Shown here one piece after another: positions 24,393 through 32,543 of a stretch of DNA of 37,496 nucleotides. The notes under the pieces were generated by a model that had not been told where the DNA came from, searched no databases, and was given only the letters and a program-made list of their open reading frames with translations. Source of the DNA: Sphingobacteriales bacterium TSM_CSM (GTDB taxonomy: Bacteria > Bacteroidota > Bacteroidia > Chitinophagales > UBA2359); assembly GCA_002212725.1 (NCBI GenBank), contig MTCR01000048.1:1-37496 (forward strand). The letters are read 5' to 3'. Both the position numbers and the translations under genes were made by a program. The stretch's first letter is position 1. Every line of letters begins with the position of its first letter.

Positions 24393-25130
24393 TTAAGAAT
24401 TAATCTGGTTTATTATTTTTACCACGGCCACATCATCGGCGGGCAAAAGTCCGTATTTGCTGTGCAACAGGTTGCATTTGCGTGCCAACATGCTTTGCGT
24501 GGTTTGCAAACTGTTATCGTTTAATAAATAGGGCAAGACCAAGTCATTGCCGGCCGGTACGGCGGAAATATGTTGAGCAGTGGTAAAACTCAATACGCCA
24601 TCGGTGGCAATGGCAAAATGGGTAAAAGCGGTTTGTTCGCACACCTGCGCAAACAGATATGAAGTTTGTTCATTTGCAGATTGGTGCAAATGGTATGCCG
24701 GGTAATCGGGTGTGTTTTGGTGGTTTATTTCGGTTATTTCGCCGTCAATGGCAATTACTCCGTCGCCAAGGGCGGCTATCCAAAGCGCATTGTGGTAAAC
24801 AACTGCCAGTAGCAGCGTGGCCAATATTTCGCCGGTTTCAAGGCAAAGCGCTTGTTTTACCGTTAAGAGTTCCTGCATATACCTGCTGAGGATGAATCCA
24901 CCTGTTCCGGAAGCGGAGGAAGGCATTTGCGGCAACATGGAATTAACTATTTTCCCGATGATTTTAACCGTTAATGCCGATGCGAAATGCGAATTACAGC
25001 CTCCCGAACAACCATCGGAAACCGCCGCCACGGTTACCCCGGGCAAAGGCTGCCAGAAACCGGCGGCATCTTCGCAATACGTTCTATGCTCAAAACCGCG
25101 CTGAACCGTAGTATATATTTTCATTTGCAT
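24393..25130 (-). CDS. PP2C-family protein phosphatase of the triad
   Basis: A 245-aa phosphatase from ATG 25130; ATG 25124 is also possible, and an open frame to 25238 would overlap the vWA gene with a Cys-rich, non-conserved leader. PP2C metal-binding motifs are visible: CEDAAG (Asp21), AAVSDGCSGG (Asp39-Gly40), ALGDGVIAI, FAIATDGVL and the terminal DDVAVV. It would remove Ser/Thr phosphates placed by the adjacent kinase, with the vWA protein as likely partner or substrate. It lies 76 bp after the vWA gene and 11 bp before the kinase gene on the same strand, supporting one operon. It is cytoplasmic. Confidence 0.87.
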   Translation of the reverse strand: MQMKIYTTVQRGFEHRTYCEDAAGFWQPLPGVTVAAVSDGCSGGCNSHFASALTVKIIGKIVNSMLPQMPSSASGTGGFILSRYMQELLTVKQALCLETGEILATLLLAVVYHNALWIAALGDGVIAIDGEITEINHQNTPDYPAYHLHQSANEQTSYLFAQVCEQTAFTHFAIATDGVLSFTTAQHISAVPAGNDLVLPYLLNDNSLQTTQSMLARKCNLLHSKYGLLPADDVAVVKIINQINS

Positions 25131-25206
25131 TTTAAAAATTAAAGCGGCAGGCAGCATTGGCGCTTTACAGCAACATAACCGCTGCCGGCCGCTAGTGGTA
25201 AAAATG

Positions 25207-25887
25207 TTAAAAAGTAATGGGAGCATTGGCAGCCGCACTTGAAACAGAACGGCTTATAAAGCCAATCATGCGTTTAATTTCAGCGCCCGATGTGCCTACT
25301 TTTGCCAGATGCTGAATGCCCATATCCTTTTGTGCCTGCCCGAAAGAGGCGGCGTTGCCCACACCAAACAATACACTTACAAAAGAAAAGGCATTCCGCT
25401 CACTTGCCAACACTTGCTGCAGGGTGTTTTTAACCTCATCTGCCCCGTGCGACGAACTGTTGTCTTCGCCATCGGTAATAATAAAAAGCAGGGTTTTGGT
25501 ATTTACACCCGATGCCTCCAGGTTGTTACGGTAATCGAGTGCCATTTTTAAGCCCTGTAAAGCAGCGTCGTGCAGGGCAGTGCCGCCGCCGGTTGGTTTA
25601 AACCCGAAAGTTGGCAACTGCGCCACAGGCTGAAACCCGCTTTTCACCTTTACTTTTTCACAAAATTCCACTACCGAAACCAAAAGGCGGTCGGCAATAT
25701 GCGATTGCTGCATGGCGGCGGTAAAATCATTAAGGGCATGGTTAAGCTCATTAATATAGCCAGCCACCGAGGGCGAAACATCTACAACAAACACGGCATT
25801 TACGGTTTCGTCAACCTGAATGTCTTCGGGGTTAAAATTGTTGTAGCTGAGGTTAAAATCAACGTCGTTAAAATTTAAGTTTTGCAT
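25207..25887 (-). CDS. von Willebrand factor A domain protein, TerY-like
   Basis: A 226-aa protein consisting of one vWA domain with an intact MIDAS metal site: DVSPS (Asp36, Ser38, Ser40), Thr103 in GGGTALHD and Asp139 in IITDGED. The N-terminal about 28 residues are Asn/Asp-rich and probably disordered. There is no signal or membrane segment, so it is cytoplasmic as TerY proteins are. It is the first gene of the triad with the PP2C phosphatase and kinase. In known TerY-P systems the vWA protein is thought to act as phosphorylation-controlled adaptor. No TerB, TerC, TerD or other tellurite genes are visible in the window. Confidence 0.88.
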   Translation of the reverse strand: MQNLNFNDVDFNLSYNNFNPEDIQVDETVNAVFVVDVSPSVAGYINELNHALNDFTAAMQQSHIADRLLVSVVEFCEKVKVKSGFQPVAQLPTFGFKPTGGGTALHDAALQGLKMALDYRNNLEASGVNTKTLLFIITDGEDNSSSHGADEVKNTLQQVLASERNAFSFVSVLFGVGNAASFGQAQKDMGIQHLAKVGTSGAEIKRMIGFISRSVSSAAANAPITF

Positions 25888-25956
25888 AGTTTTTTATTTT
25901 TATTTTTCAGCAAATTAATTTTGGTAAGAAAAAAACAACTCAAAGGCTGTAAAAAA

Positions 25957-25999
25957 CGCAGGGGCAAAGGCATTTCTGCCCAGGGGTTTTACCCCTGCG
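25957..25999. repeat. Two mutually exclusive hairpins upstream of the triad
   Basis: CGCAGGGG (25957-25964) can pair with CCCCTGCG (25992-25999). Alternatively, CAGGGGT (25981-25987) pairs with ACCCCTG (25991-25997). Both use the same 3' arm. They lie between the nicotinamidase-like gene and the vWA gene. Confidence 0.6.
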
Positions 26000-26049
26000 G
26001 TATGGTAAACAGTAAAATAAAAAGGGCAACGTTTAAAGCAGTGCGGCGT

Positions 26050-26841
26050 TTAATCCAACACTATATCGGCAGCTTTGGCAAAGCAAATACCCTGTTTTCG
26101 GGCGGCTTCATAAATTGGCTCTCCAAGGTGCCCCAAACCCGGCACATCAGACATAATATCCTCTATTACCACCAGTTTTTTTGACAGAGCGGGCGCATAA
26201 TCCATTACTTGTTTCAGGCTGGTTGCCACGCAATGCGATTTGGCTTCGCCGGCTAAAAATACCTGCCGGTAGTTTTCAAGGGTATGAATGAGGTGTTGGT
26301 TGAGCTGGGTTTCGGGACGGTCGGGAACCGGTATTTGTGCCATAAAAATGCCAAAATGTTCGGTAAGCGGGTAGGTGCCTTTGGTTACTGCCTGATACCA
26401 TTTTCCGGCGCGGGTCCAACTTACAAGTGCACTCATCAGTTCGTCGTGCAGCGAAGCACCTTTTGACCCGATAAGACAATGTTCCGGCCAAATAAAGTGC
26501 GGAAACTGCCCCTGGGCTTCTAATTCGGCTACATATTTAATGGCTTCCTGGGGCGAGAAGCGGGGTGTCCATTTACCGGCGTTAATATCGGCCAGGGTAA
26601 TTTGGGTAAACGGCGGCGGAAATTTGCCGTCTTTATCCATCCAGAAAGCCGGGTGCGAAATGTCGTTTACCGGGTGCGAATCAAGGGTAACACAAATGTG
26701 GTCAATAAAGCGGCTGTTTTTCAAAATAAAGTCGCGCAGTTTTACCATGTCGTTTTCGGCGCCGGGTACATACAAAGCTCCGTTCGGATGGCAAAAATCG
26801 TATTGCGCATCAATTACCAAAAGTGCATTTTTCTTTCTCAT
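26050..26841 (-). CDS. Nicotinamidase / isochorismatase-family cysteine hydrolase
   Basis: A 263-aa hydrolase. The catalytic set of the nicotinamidase group is visible: Asp11 (LLVIDAQYDF), Lys154 (AVTKGTYPL) and Cys204 (LAGEAKSHCVATS). A likely metal site is TLDSHPVND (Asp54, His56). FIWPEHCLIGSKGA is also typical of nicotinamidases. The probable reaction is nicotinamide to nicotinate in NAD salvage. It is longer than PncA (about 200-215 aa), with an insert around 60-115, so related amide substrates are possible. It is on the same strand and 162 bp upstream of the vWA-PP2C-kinase triad. Its upstream region carries two identical-arm inverted repeats, suggesting dedicated repression. Confidence 0.85.
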   Translation of the reverse strand: MRKKNALLVIDAQYDFCHPNGALYVPGAENDMVKLRDFILKNSRFIDHICVTLDSHPVNDISHPAFWMDKDGKFPPPFTQITLADINAGKWTPRFSPQEAIKYVAELEAQGQFPHFIWPEHCLIGSKGASLHDELMSALVSWTRAGKWYQAVTKGTYPLTEHFGIFMAQIPVPDRPETQLNQHLIHTLENYRQVFLAGEAKSHCVATSLKQVMDYAPALSKKLVVIEDIMSDVPGLGHLGEPIYEAARKQGICFAKAADIVLD

Positions 26842-26869
26842 AGCTGTAATTTTTTTTCGGTTTTATTTA

Positions 26870-26884
26870 GTGTATTAATTACAC
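26870..26884. promoter_or_regulatory. Putative operator, copy 1
   Basis: GTGTA-TTAAT-TACAC: perfect 5-bp arms, 5-bp spacer, extendable by A/T at the ends. It is centred 36 bp upstream of the nicotinamidase-like ATG. Confidence 0.65.
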
Positions 26885-26916
26885 TTAGCTAAACCAAACC
26901 GGCAGCTTTTTAGTTC

Positions 26917-26931
26917 GTGTATTTTTTACAC
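26917..26931. promoter_or_regulatory. Putative operator, copy 2
   Basis: GTGTA-TTTTT-TACAC: the same arms and spacer length as the site at 26870, with centres 47 bp apart. Two such sites in front of one gene suggest binding by a dimeric repressor. Confidence 0.65.
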
Positions 26932-27194
26932 TTTTTATATTTTTTATTGCTTAACTTTTAAGCAACTGATTATCAATTATTTAGAAAAACCGTTTGTAAA
27001 ACAATAAACTCAATTGTTTTTCTTTTCCCCTATCCTGCTTATTTCCGGCCGCTCCCTGCGAAAAGAGGCTTAAAGTTACACCTGTTTGGTAAAAAAGCCG
27101 TTGTCTTCTTATAAATACGGCAATGCCCGGCGCTGATGGTGGCAAGCAAAACAAAATAAGCAGGGTTCATGGTGTGCATTCGCATATAAAACAC
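26932..27194. other. Intergenic stretch between divergent genes
   Basis: About 260 bp without a gene, AT-rich near 26935-27030. Beyond the operators described separately and the promoter box at 27195, nothing recognisable is seen. Confidence 0.5.
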
Positions 27195-27202
27195 TACCTT
27201 TG
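27195..27202 (+). promoter_or_regulatory. Promoter -7 box for DUF1573 lipoprotein
   Basis: TACCTTTG matches TAnnTTTG, 18 bp before ATG 27221. This rules out a start at 27200. Confidence 0.55.
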
Positions 27203-27220
27203 TGCCTTATTTGCCTGCTT

Positions 27221-27991
27221 ATGCAAAGCGCACTGAAATTACTGCAAACTTTGGCTGTTGCAACAATCTGTATGTGGATGGTTGCCTGTAACACCTCTGA
27301 TGAGAACACATCGGTTTCAAAAAACAGCAAAGCCGAAAAGCGGAAACCTGCCGGAAATGCGCAGGCAGCCCGGCAAGAGCAGGAAAACGATGGTGCTATT
27401 TCTGACCCGGAGGCCTTTGGCACAAATACCGATACAACTTTGACAACTGCCGGTTTGCCCGATGATAAAGCCAATGCAAATGCCCCGCACGGGGGTACAA
27501 AAACAACCGGGTTAAACAGCACACATACAGATAACCGGGGGGATTTAGGCAATGCGGTCAATGCTGCGCAACAAGAGCCGGATAACCCCTTACGGGCCAC
27601 TGCATCAAGAGACAAGGCAACAGGCGCTGCTGGCAATAAAGCGGTGATGACCTTTGAAAACACCAGTTTTGATTTTGGCTCTATTGTAACCGGCGCCAAG
27701 GTGCAACATGAATTTACATTTACCAACACCGGCGCCGCCCCGCTTATAATACACGATGCCAGCAGCAGTTGCGGCTGCACCGTTCCCGAAATACCGCTGG
27801 AACCCATAGCGCCCGGCGAAACCAGTTCAATTTTGGTAAAATATGACAGTACCGGTAAAATTGGCTCCCAAACCAAAACCGTAACCATTCAGACAAATGG
27901 CAGCCCCGCCACTTACCATGTAGTGCTGAAGGGATTGGTGCTTACCGAAAACATGCTGAAAGAAGAAGAACCCAAAGAAACGGGAGAGTAA
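27221..27991 (+). CDS. DUF1573-containing lipoprotein
   Basis: A 256-aa protein from ATG 27221. The signal sequence ends in lipobox MVAC with Cys23, so it is probably lipid-anchored. Residues about 24-140 are a low-complexity Asn/Thr/Asp/Lys linker. Residues about 143-243 form one DUF1573 Ig-like domain (FENTSFDFGSIVTGAKVQHEFTFTN, SSSCGCTVPEIP, then VVLKGLV) with the family's conserved Cys-Gly-Cys. DUF1573 proteins are abundant in Bacteroidota and of unknown function. It is convergent with the deformylase gene, 49 bp apart, with no clear terminator. Confidence 0.88.
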   Translation: MQSALKLLQTLAVATICMWMVACNTSDENTSVSKNSKAEKRKPAGNAQAARQEQENDGAISDPEAFGTNTDTTLTTAGLPDDKANANAPHGGTKTTGLNSTHTDNRGDLGNAVNAAQQEPDNPLRATASRDKATGAAGNKAVMTFENTSFDFGSIVTGAKVQHEFTFTNTGAAPLIIHDASSSCGCTVPEIPLEPIAPGETSSILVKYDSTGKIGSQTKTVTIQTNGSPATYHVVLKGLVLTENMLKEEEPKETGE

Positions 27992-28040
27992 CTTTTTGCC
28001 CCGCGCGTTTCCCCTTGATTGCAACAACCACCTTATATGT

Positions 28041-28634
28041 TTACCGTTTTTTACCCATAAGCGGAAACCTCATGCGGTATTCGGCTTCGACCTGGCCTTT
28101 GCTGATGCGCTCAAGGCGTTTTTTAAGCAGTTGCTTTTTTATGGGCGACAGGTGGTCGGTAAACAAAATGCCTTCAATATGGTCGTACTCGTGCAAAATA
28201 ACCCTTGCGGTTAACCCTTCGTAGGTTTCTTCGGTGTAGTTAAACTGTTCGTCGCAGTAGCGTATGGTTACCGTTTCTTTGCGCTTTACATCTTCGCGCA
28301 CGGTAGGTATGCTCAGGCAGCCTTCGTTGTATTGAAGCATTTTGCCGTTTTGCTCCAGAATTCGGGCATTAATGAACACTTTTTTAATGGGTTGGGTATT
28401 TTTCATTCCTTCATCGTCCATATCATCTTCATCGTTTTTCAGTTGCAGCGTATCTACTATAAACAACCTTACAGACAAACCCACTTGCGGGGCGGCAAGC
28501 CCAACGCCGCGGGCATTATACATAGTTTCAAACATGTTGGCAATAAGCGCCTGCAAATCGGGGTAACCGGGGGCTATTTCCTCACCGGTTTTTCGCAAAA
28601 CGGCATCGCCATAGGCTACAATAGGTAAAATCAT
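28041..28634 (-). CDS. def: Peptide deformylase
   Basis: A 197-aa deformylase with all three family motifs: GVGLAAPQVG at 43-52, EGCLSIP with metal-ligand Cys106, and HEYDH at 148-152 (His148, Glu149, His152). It removes the N-formyl group from new proteins, using Fe2+ or Zn2+ in the cytoplasm. A negatively charged insert (KNDEDDMDDEG, about 67-77) is common in Bacteroidota enzymes. It lies about 100 bp behind ruvX on the same strand, probably one unit. Confidence 0.98.
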   Translation of the reverse strand: MILPIVAYGDAVLRKTGEEIAPGYPDLQALIANMFETMYNARGVGLAAPQVGLSVRLFIVDTLQLKNDEDDMDDEGMKNTQPIKKVFINARILEQNGKMLQYNEGCLSIPTVREDVKRKETVTIRYCDEQFNYTEETYEGLTARVILHEYDHIEGILFTDHLSPIKKQLLKKRLERISKGQVEAEYRMRFPLMGKKR

Positions 28635-28735
28635 GCTGGTAAAAAATATTCGGGGGGGTTAATTAACTAAGCGAATTTAATTTTTTTAAACCCCGAAAAC
28701 AAGTAACCGGTTCGGGGTTGATTGGTGGTTTATGG

Positions 28736-29155
28736 TTACCAAATGCCTTTTCGTTGCAAAAAAGATTGTAAAATAAGGGTGGCGCTCACTTTGTCAATCA
28801 GTTTTTTGTTGCGCCGTTTTTTTTTGCTCACGCCAAGCGTTACCAAGGTTTGCATGGCCATTTTTGAGGTATAGGTTTCGTCTTCGCGTTCAACGGGTAT
28901 TTGCGGAAAAAGTTTTTGCAATTCCTGCACTAATTTATTGGCAGCTTGTGTGGCATGGGTTTCGGTTCCGTTAAGGTTAAGCGGTTCGCCAACTACAATT
29001 ATTTCTACCGGTTCGGCGGCAACATAGTTTTTTAAAAAGAGCAGCAACGCCGGCGTATCGAGGGTGGTAAGTCCGTTCGCGGTAATTTTCAGTTCATCGG
29101 TAACGGCTATACCGCTTCGCTTCAATCCAAAATCTATGGCCACAATGCGTCCCAT
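28736..29155 (-). CDS. ruvX: YqgF/RuvX-family nuclease (pre-16S rRNA processing)
   Basis: A 139-aa YqgF-family protein from ATG 29155, opening MGRIVAIDFGLKRSGIAVTD with catalytic-type Asp8 in an RNase H-like fold. VVGEPLNLNG and DETYTSKMA are further family blocks. The last stretch carries a basic KKKRRNKK segment. YqgF acts in 5' maturation of 16S rRNA and has been linked to Holliday-junction resolution. An upstream extension to 29290 runs into the tRNA leader, so it was not used. A TATCTTTG promoter box lies 26 bp upstream. It is followed by def. Confidence 0.94.
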   Translation of the reverse strand: MGRIVAIDFGLKRSGIAVTDELKITANGLTTLDTPALLLFLKNYVAAEPVEIIVVGEPLNLNGTETHATQAANKLVQELQKLFPQIPVEREDETYTSKMAMQTLVTLGVSKKKRRNKKLIDKVSATLILQSFLQRKGIW

Positions 29156-29180
29156 ACAATTACAACATGCTGATACGGGG

Positions 29181-29188
29181 CAAAGATA
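29181..29188 (-). promoter_or_regulatory. Promoter -7 box for ruvX-def
   Basis: Minus-strand TATCTTTG matches TAnnTTTG, 26 bp before the ruvX ATG. Confidence 0.55.
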
Positions 29189-29279
29189 GCAAAAAAACGC
29201 AGTAAAGGCGGGTAAACCCGTGTGATTTGTGGCAAACAAGGGGCAATTTGAATGCCTTACCGCCTGTTTTGCCGCTGTT

Positions 29280-29357
29280 TGGTGGGTCATACCGGATTCG
29301 AACCGATGACTTCTACCCTGTCAAGGTAGCGCTCTAAACCAGCTGAGCTAATGACCC
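29280..29357 (-). tRNA. tRNA-Val (GAC)
   Basis: A complete 78-nt cloverleaf on the minus strand with encoded CCA. The acceptor arms GGGTCAT and ATGACCC pair. The anticodon loop TTGACAG gives GAC (Val), and the T-arm contains GGTTCGAATCC. It lies between the AAA+ ATPase gene and ruvX, same strand as both. Confidence 0.96.
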
Positions 29358-29516
29358 TTGTTGCCTGCGAATTTACTTGCAATGATAAAAATAAACCCGT
29401 TGCCAAGCAAATTTTTTGTCCCGAAAGTTCCATACAGCAGCATAATACATTGGCCGGTTTGCTTCGGGGTAAAAAACACAAAGGGCAGCCGGTTTAGTGG
29501 TACATTATATCAGGCA

Positions 29517-31019
29517 TTAAAAATCCTCGTCGTCCTGAGTTGCTGCGGTGTCCATATTAAACATGCTGTTGAGCAGGTCTTTAAAGGCAAAACCGGCTTG
29601 CACGGGCGATTTACCCAGCAGCGAAAACTCTGCCAGCCCGTGCAGCACAAACTCCATTAAAAACAGTTTTTCCGATGCGGATACCTGCGGGTAGTATTTA
29701 TCGGCCAGTTCGGCAAGGCCGGCAATGCTGCTGAGGGTTCGGGCGTAGTGGTTGTTGCTAAGGTCGTTGTACAGGTTCAGGTCTTGCCCCTGCGAAAACC
29801 AGTCAATTACAGGCTGGTAAATATTGCGCTGTTTTTTGCGTTTACCTTCCTCGGGGTTTGGAAAATAACGGGTAAACAAGGTGCGAATAGCTTTGCCAAT
29901 CAGATTTTGTGCAACAATAAAGGGTCCTTCCTGCTCGCCCTCATACACCAGTTCAATTTTACCGGTTATTGACGGAATGACGCCCCAGAAATCGCCCACG
30001 CGCACATGGGTTGATTGCTCGTTGTTTATGAGCATACGGCGCTCGGCGGCACTGGCCAGGTTTTCCATGGCAGAAATGGTAAGCCTTGCCGATACCCCGC
30101 TTTTGCTGTCAACCAGTTCGCTTTTGCGGGCTTCAAAGGCAATTTGTTCAATAAGGTCTTTTGCCAAATCGTAAAATTTCACTCCCTTCTGTTGTTCGGG
30201 CGCAAGATGAGCCTCCTGTTCGGTAATGGCTCTCGATATTTCTGCGGTGGGCGGGTAATGGGTTAAAATCTGGCTTTCTATGCGGTCTTTCAGCGGGGTT
30301 ACAATGCTGCCGCGGTTGGTATAGTCTTCGGGGTTGGCGGTAAATACAAACTGTATATCAAGCGGCATACGCACTTTAAAGCCCCGTATTTGTATATCGC
30401 CTTCCTGCAAAATATTAAACAGCGATACCTGAATGCGGGCTTGTAAATCGGGCAATTCGTTAATGACAAAAATGCCCCGGTGCGAGCGCGGCACCAACCC
30501 GAAATGTATAACCCTTTCATCGGAATACGGCAGGCGCAGGTTAGCGGCTTTAATGGGGTCCACGTCGCCAATAAGGTCGGCAACGGTAACATCGGGGGTG
30601 GCTAATTTTTCGGTATAGCGGTCGTTGCGGTGCAGCCATTCAACAGGGGTATCGTTGCCCATTTCGGCAATAAGGTCTTTGGCATGTCGCGATATGGGGT
30701 GCAGCGGATCGTCGTTCAGTTCGCTGCCCTTAACCACCGGTATGTATTCATCTAAAAGGTGTACCATTAACCGCGCCAAACGGGTTTTGGCCTGCCCGCG
30801 CAAACCCAGCAAAATAATGTTGTGGCGCGATAAAATGGCTCTTTCCACATCGGGAATAACCGTATTATCATACCCGATGATGCCGTCAAAAATGCGGTCG
30901 CGGTTTTTAAGTTTTTGTATTAAATTAAACCTGAGTTCTTCCTTAACAGATTTGCTTTGGTAACCTGCTGCTTTTAAGGCTCCCAGTGTGGTAATGGCTT
31001 CAATGTTTGGCGTATTCAA
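29517..31019 (-). CDS. Magnesium-chelatase-like AAA+ ATPase
   Basis: A 500-aa (from TTG 31019) AAA+ protein close to Bacteroidota 'magnesium chelatase subunit I-like' ATPases. Walker A is GLRGQAKT at 72-79 and Walker B is IFVINELPDL. VADLIGDVDPIKAANLRLPYSDERV and FVFTANPEDYTNRG are helix-2-insert and sensor blocks. These MoxR/ChlI relatives act as chaperone-like ATPases, usually with a vWA protein; no obvious partner gene is adjacent. No in-frame ATG exists near the conserved N-terminus. TTG 31019 is the best candidate, but a TACTTTTG promoter-like box overlaps it, so the start is uncertain; TTG 31079 is an alternative. The function is not chlorophyll-related here as far as the sequence shows. 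Confidence 0.87.
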   Translation of the reverse strand: MNTPNIEAITTLGALKAAGYQSKSVKEELRFNLIQKLKNRDRIFDGIIGYDNTVIPDVERAILSRHNIILLGLRGQAKTRLARLMVHLLDEYIPVVKGSELNDDPLHPISRHAKDLIAEMGNDTPVEWLHRNDRYTEKLATPDVTVADLIGDVDPIKAANLRLPYSDERVIHFGLVPRSHRGIFVINELPDLQARIQVSLFNILQEGDIQIRGFKVRMPLDIQFVFTANPEDYTNRGSIVTPLKDRIESQILTHYPPTAEISRAITEQEAHLAPEQQKGVKFYDLAKDLIEQIAFEARKSELVDSKSGVSARLTISAMENLASAAERRMLINNEQSTHVRVGDFWGVIPSITGKIELVYEGEQEGPFIVAQNLIGKAIRTLFTRYFPNPEEGKRKKQRNIYQPVIDWFSQGQDLNLYNDLSNNHYARTLSSIAGLAELADKYYPQVSASEKLFLMEFVLHGLAEFSLLGKSPVQAGFAFKDLLNSMFNMDTAATQDDEDF

Positions 31020-31185
31020 AAGTATGAACAGATTAGGAAGTGAAAAAAAACATAGTTGTAAACAGTTTACCGCACGCAAAGTTCGGTAAAGCAGGTTATT
31101 GAACTATCTGCAAAGGATAAACGTTACTGAGCGTGTTGCAGTTTGTTAATCAAACCGGCTTTGCTGTTAGATAATTTTTAAAAAA

Positions 31186-31217
31186 TTTGGCAAACCAAAT
31201 TATTTTTTTTAAATTTG
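31186..31217 (+). promoter_or_regulatory. Full promoter for ilvE
   Basis: TTTG 31186-31189, a 20-bp spacer and TAAATTTG 31210-31217 match the Bacteroidota consensus; the ATG at 31275 is 57 bp downstream. Confidence 0.7.
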
Positions 31218-31274
31218 CGCTGCGTAGCAATCTTCAGTAACGGGCAACTTCTTTCACCATTATAAATTTAATTT

Positions 31275-32360
31275 ATGACCTTCACCCATTTTGCTCCCCC
31301 AAAACCTATGTTTGAGGTTACTAAAACCAAACACTCCAGGCTGGCACAAGTAGATTTCAACAACATTCCTTTTGGTCGCATTTTTTCTGACCACATGTTT
31401 GTGATGGACTACCAGAACGGGCAATGGCAGCAAGGTCAAATTATACCCTACGGCAATCTGCAATTAAGCCCCGCCACCTCGGCACTGCACTACGGACAGG
31501 CTATTTTTGAAGGTCTGAAAGCCAATAAAGATACTAATTCGTCTGATATTTTGCTGTTTCGCCCTTATGAAAACGCACACCGCTTTAACCACTCTGCCGT
31601 GCGCATGGATATGCCCCAGGTGCCCGAAGAAATATTTGTGGAAGCCATGGTGCAACTCATTCAGTTAGACCGGAACTGGGTTCCCGCTTCTTCAGACTCC
31701 TCGCTGTATATACGGCCGGTTATGTTTGGGTGCGATAATTTTATTGGCGTGCGCTCTTCAGATAACTACAAAATGGTTGTGCTGACCAGCCCCGCAGGCC
31801 CGTATTACACCAAGCCGGTTAAGGTGGTAATTGCCGATAAATTTGTGCGCGCATTTGACGGCGGTACCGGCGAAGCCAAAGCCGCAGGTAACTACGGCGC
31901 AACCATGTACCCGGCAACCTTAGCCAGACAAAAAGGATACGACCAGGTTTTGTGGACCGATGGCGTAGAGCATAAATACGTAGAAGAAATTGGCACTATG
32001 AACGTGTTTTTTGTTATTGACAATGAGGTAATTACCCCAAGCCTCGACGGTACTATTCTGCATGGCGTTACCCGCGATAGCGTTATTACCTTGTTCAGGG
32101 AAATGGGCATTAAAGTATCGGAACGCAGAATTACCATTACCGAACTCATTGATGCCCATAAAAAAGGACTGTTACAGGAGGCTTTTGGCGCCGGAACTGC
32201 TGCAACCATTACCCCTATAGAAGAGTTATCGTACAAAGAGCAACGTTATACATTGCCGCCGGTTCAACCCAAAACCCTTTCGGTAAGGGTAAAAGCAGAA
32301 TTGGAAAACATTAAACGCGGCATTTCGCCCGATAAGTACAACTGGCTGGTGCGTATATAA
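31275..32360 (+). CDS. ilvE: Branched-chain amino acid aminotransferase
   Basis: A 361-aa fold-type IV aminotransferase. The PLP Lys is Lys202 (GEAKAAGNYGAT), and YVEEIGTMNVFFVI and GVTRDSV are the other cofactor-contact blocks. Length and the LHYGQAIFEGLKA opening fit the longer (about 355-aa) BCAT subgroup. It transfers amino groups between glutamate and the keto acids of Leu, Ile and Val in the cytoplasm. ATG 31308 is a possible alternative start, but ATG 31275 fits the promoter equally well. It is a stand-alone gene with a perfect promoter and strong terminator; no ilv or leu biosynthesis genes are adjacent. Confidence 0.97.
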   Translation: MTFTHFAPPKPMFEVTKTKHSRLAQVDFNNIPFGRIFSDHMFVMDYQNGQWQQGQIIPYGNLQLSPATSALHYGQAIFEGLKANKDTNSSDILLFRPYENAHRFNHSAVRMDMPQVPEEIFVEAMVQLIQLDRNWVPASSDSSLYIRPVMFGCDNFIGVRSSDNYKMVVLTSPAGPYYTKPVKVVIADKFVRAFDGGTGEAKAAGNYGATMYPATLARQKGYDQVLWTDGVEHKYVEEIGTMNVFFVIDNEVITPSLDGTILHGVTRDSVITLFREMGIKVSERRITITELIDAHKKGLLQEAFGAGTAATITPIEELSYKEQRYTLPPVQPKTLSVRVKAELENIKRGISPDKYNWLVRI

Positions 32361-32388
32361 TTTGCTTTTGCATTTTTTACCCGTTATT

Positions 32389-32422
32389 AAAAAGGGAGTT
32401 GCAAACCAGCAACTCCCTTTTT
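32389..32422. terminator. Terminator after ilvE
   Basis: AAAAAGGGAGTTGC and GCAACTCCCTTTTT form a perfect 14-bp stem with a 6-nt loop, 28 bp after the stop. Confidence 0.9.
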
Positions 32423-32532
32423 ATTTAAAATTAAACCCATTCCAATATTTGCACACGAGTAGTCAAGATAAAAGTTAATAAAGCTTCTTAAATATAATCT
32501 CGCTACATTTTTGCGTAATATTCCAATAAAAA

Positions 32533-32538
32533 AGGAGG
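32533..32538 (+). promoter_or_regulatory. Strong Shine-Dalgarno before DUF922 gene
   Basis: AGGAGG ends 5 bp before ATG 32544. Such strong sites are uncommon in Bacteroidota, and this one decides the start in favour of 32544 over 32511. Confidence 0.7.
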
Positions 32539-32543
32539 CAAAA

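Noticed and set aside
28689..28719. Terminator between ruvX and def
   Set aside because: AACCCCGAA/TTCGGGGTT can pair, but no T-run follows on either strand in the right position, and the genes appear to form one unit.
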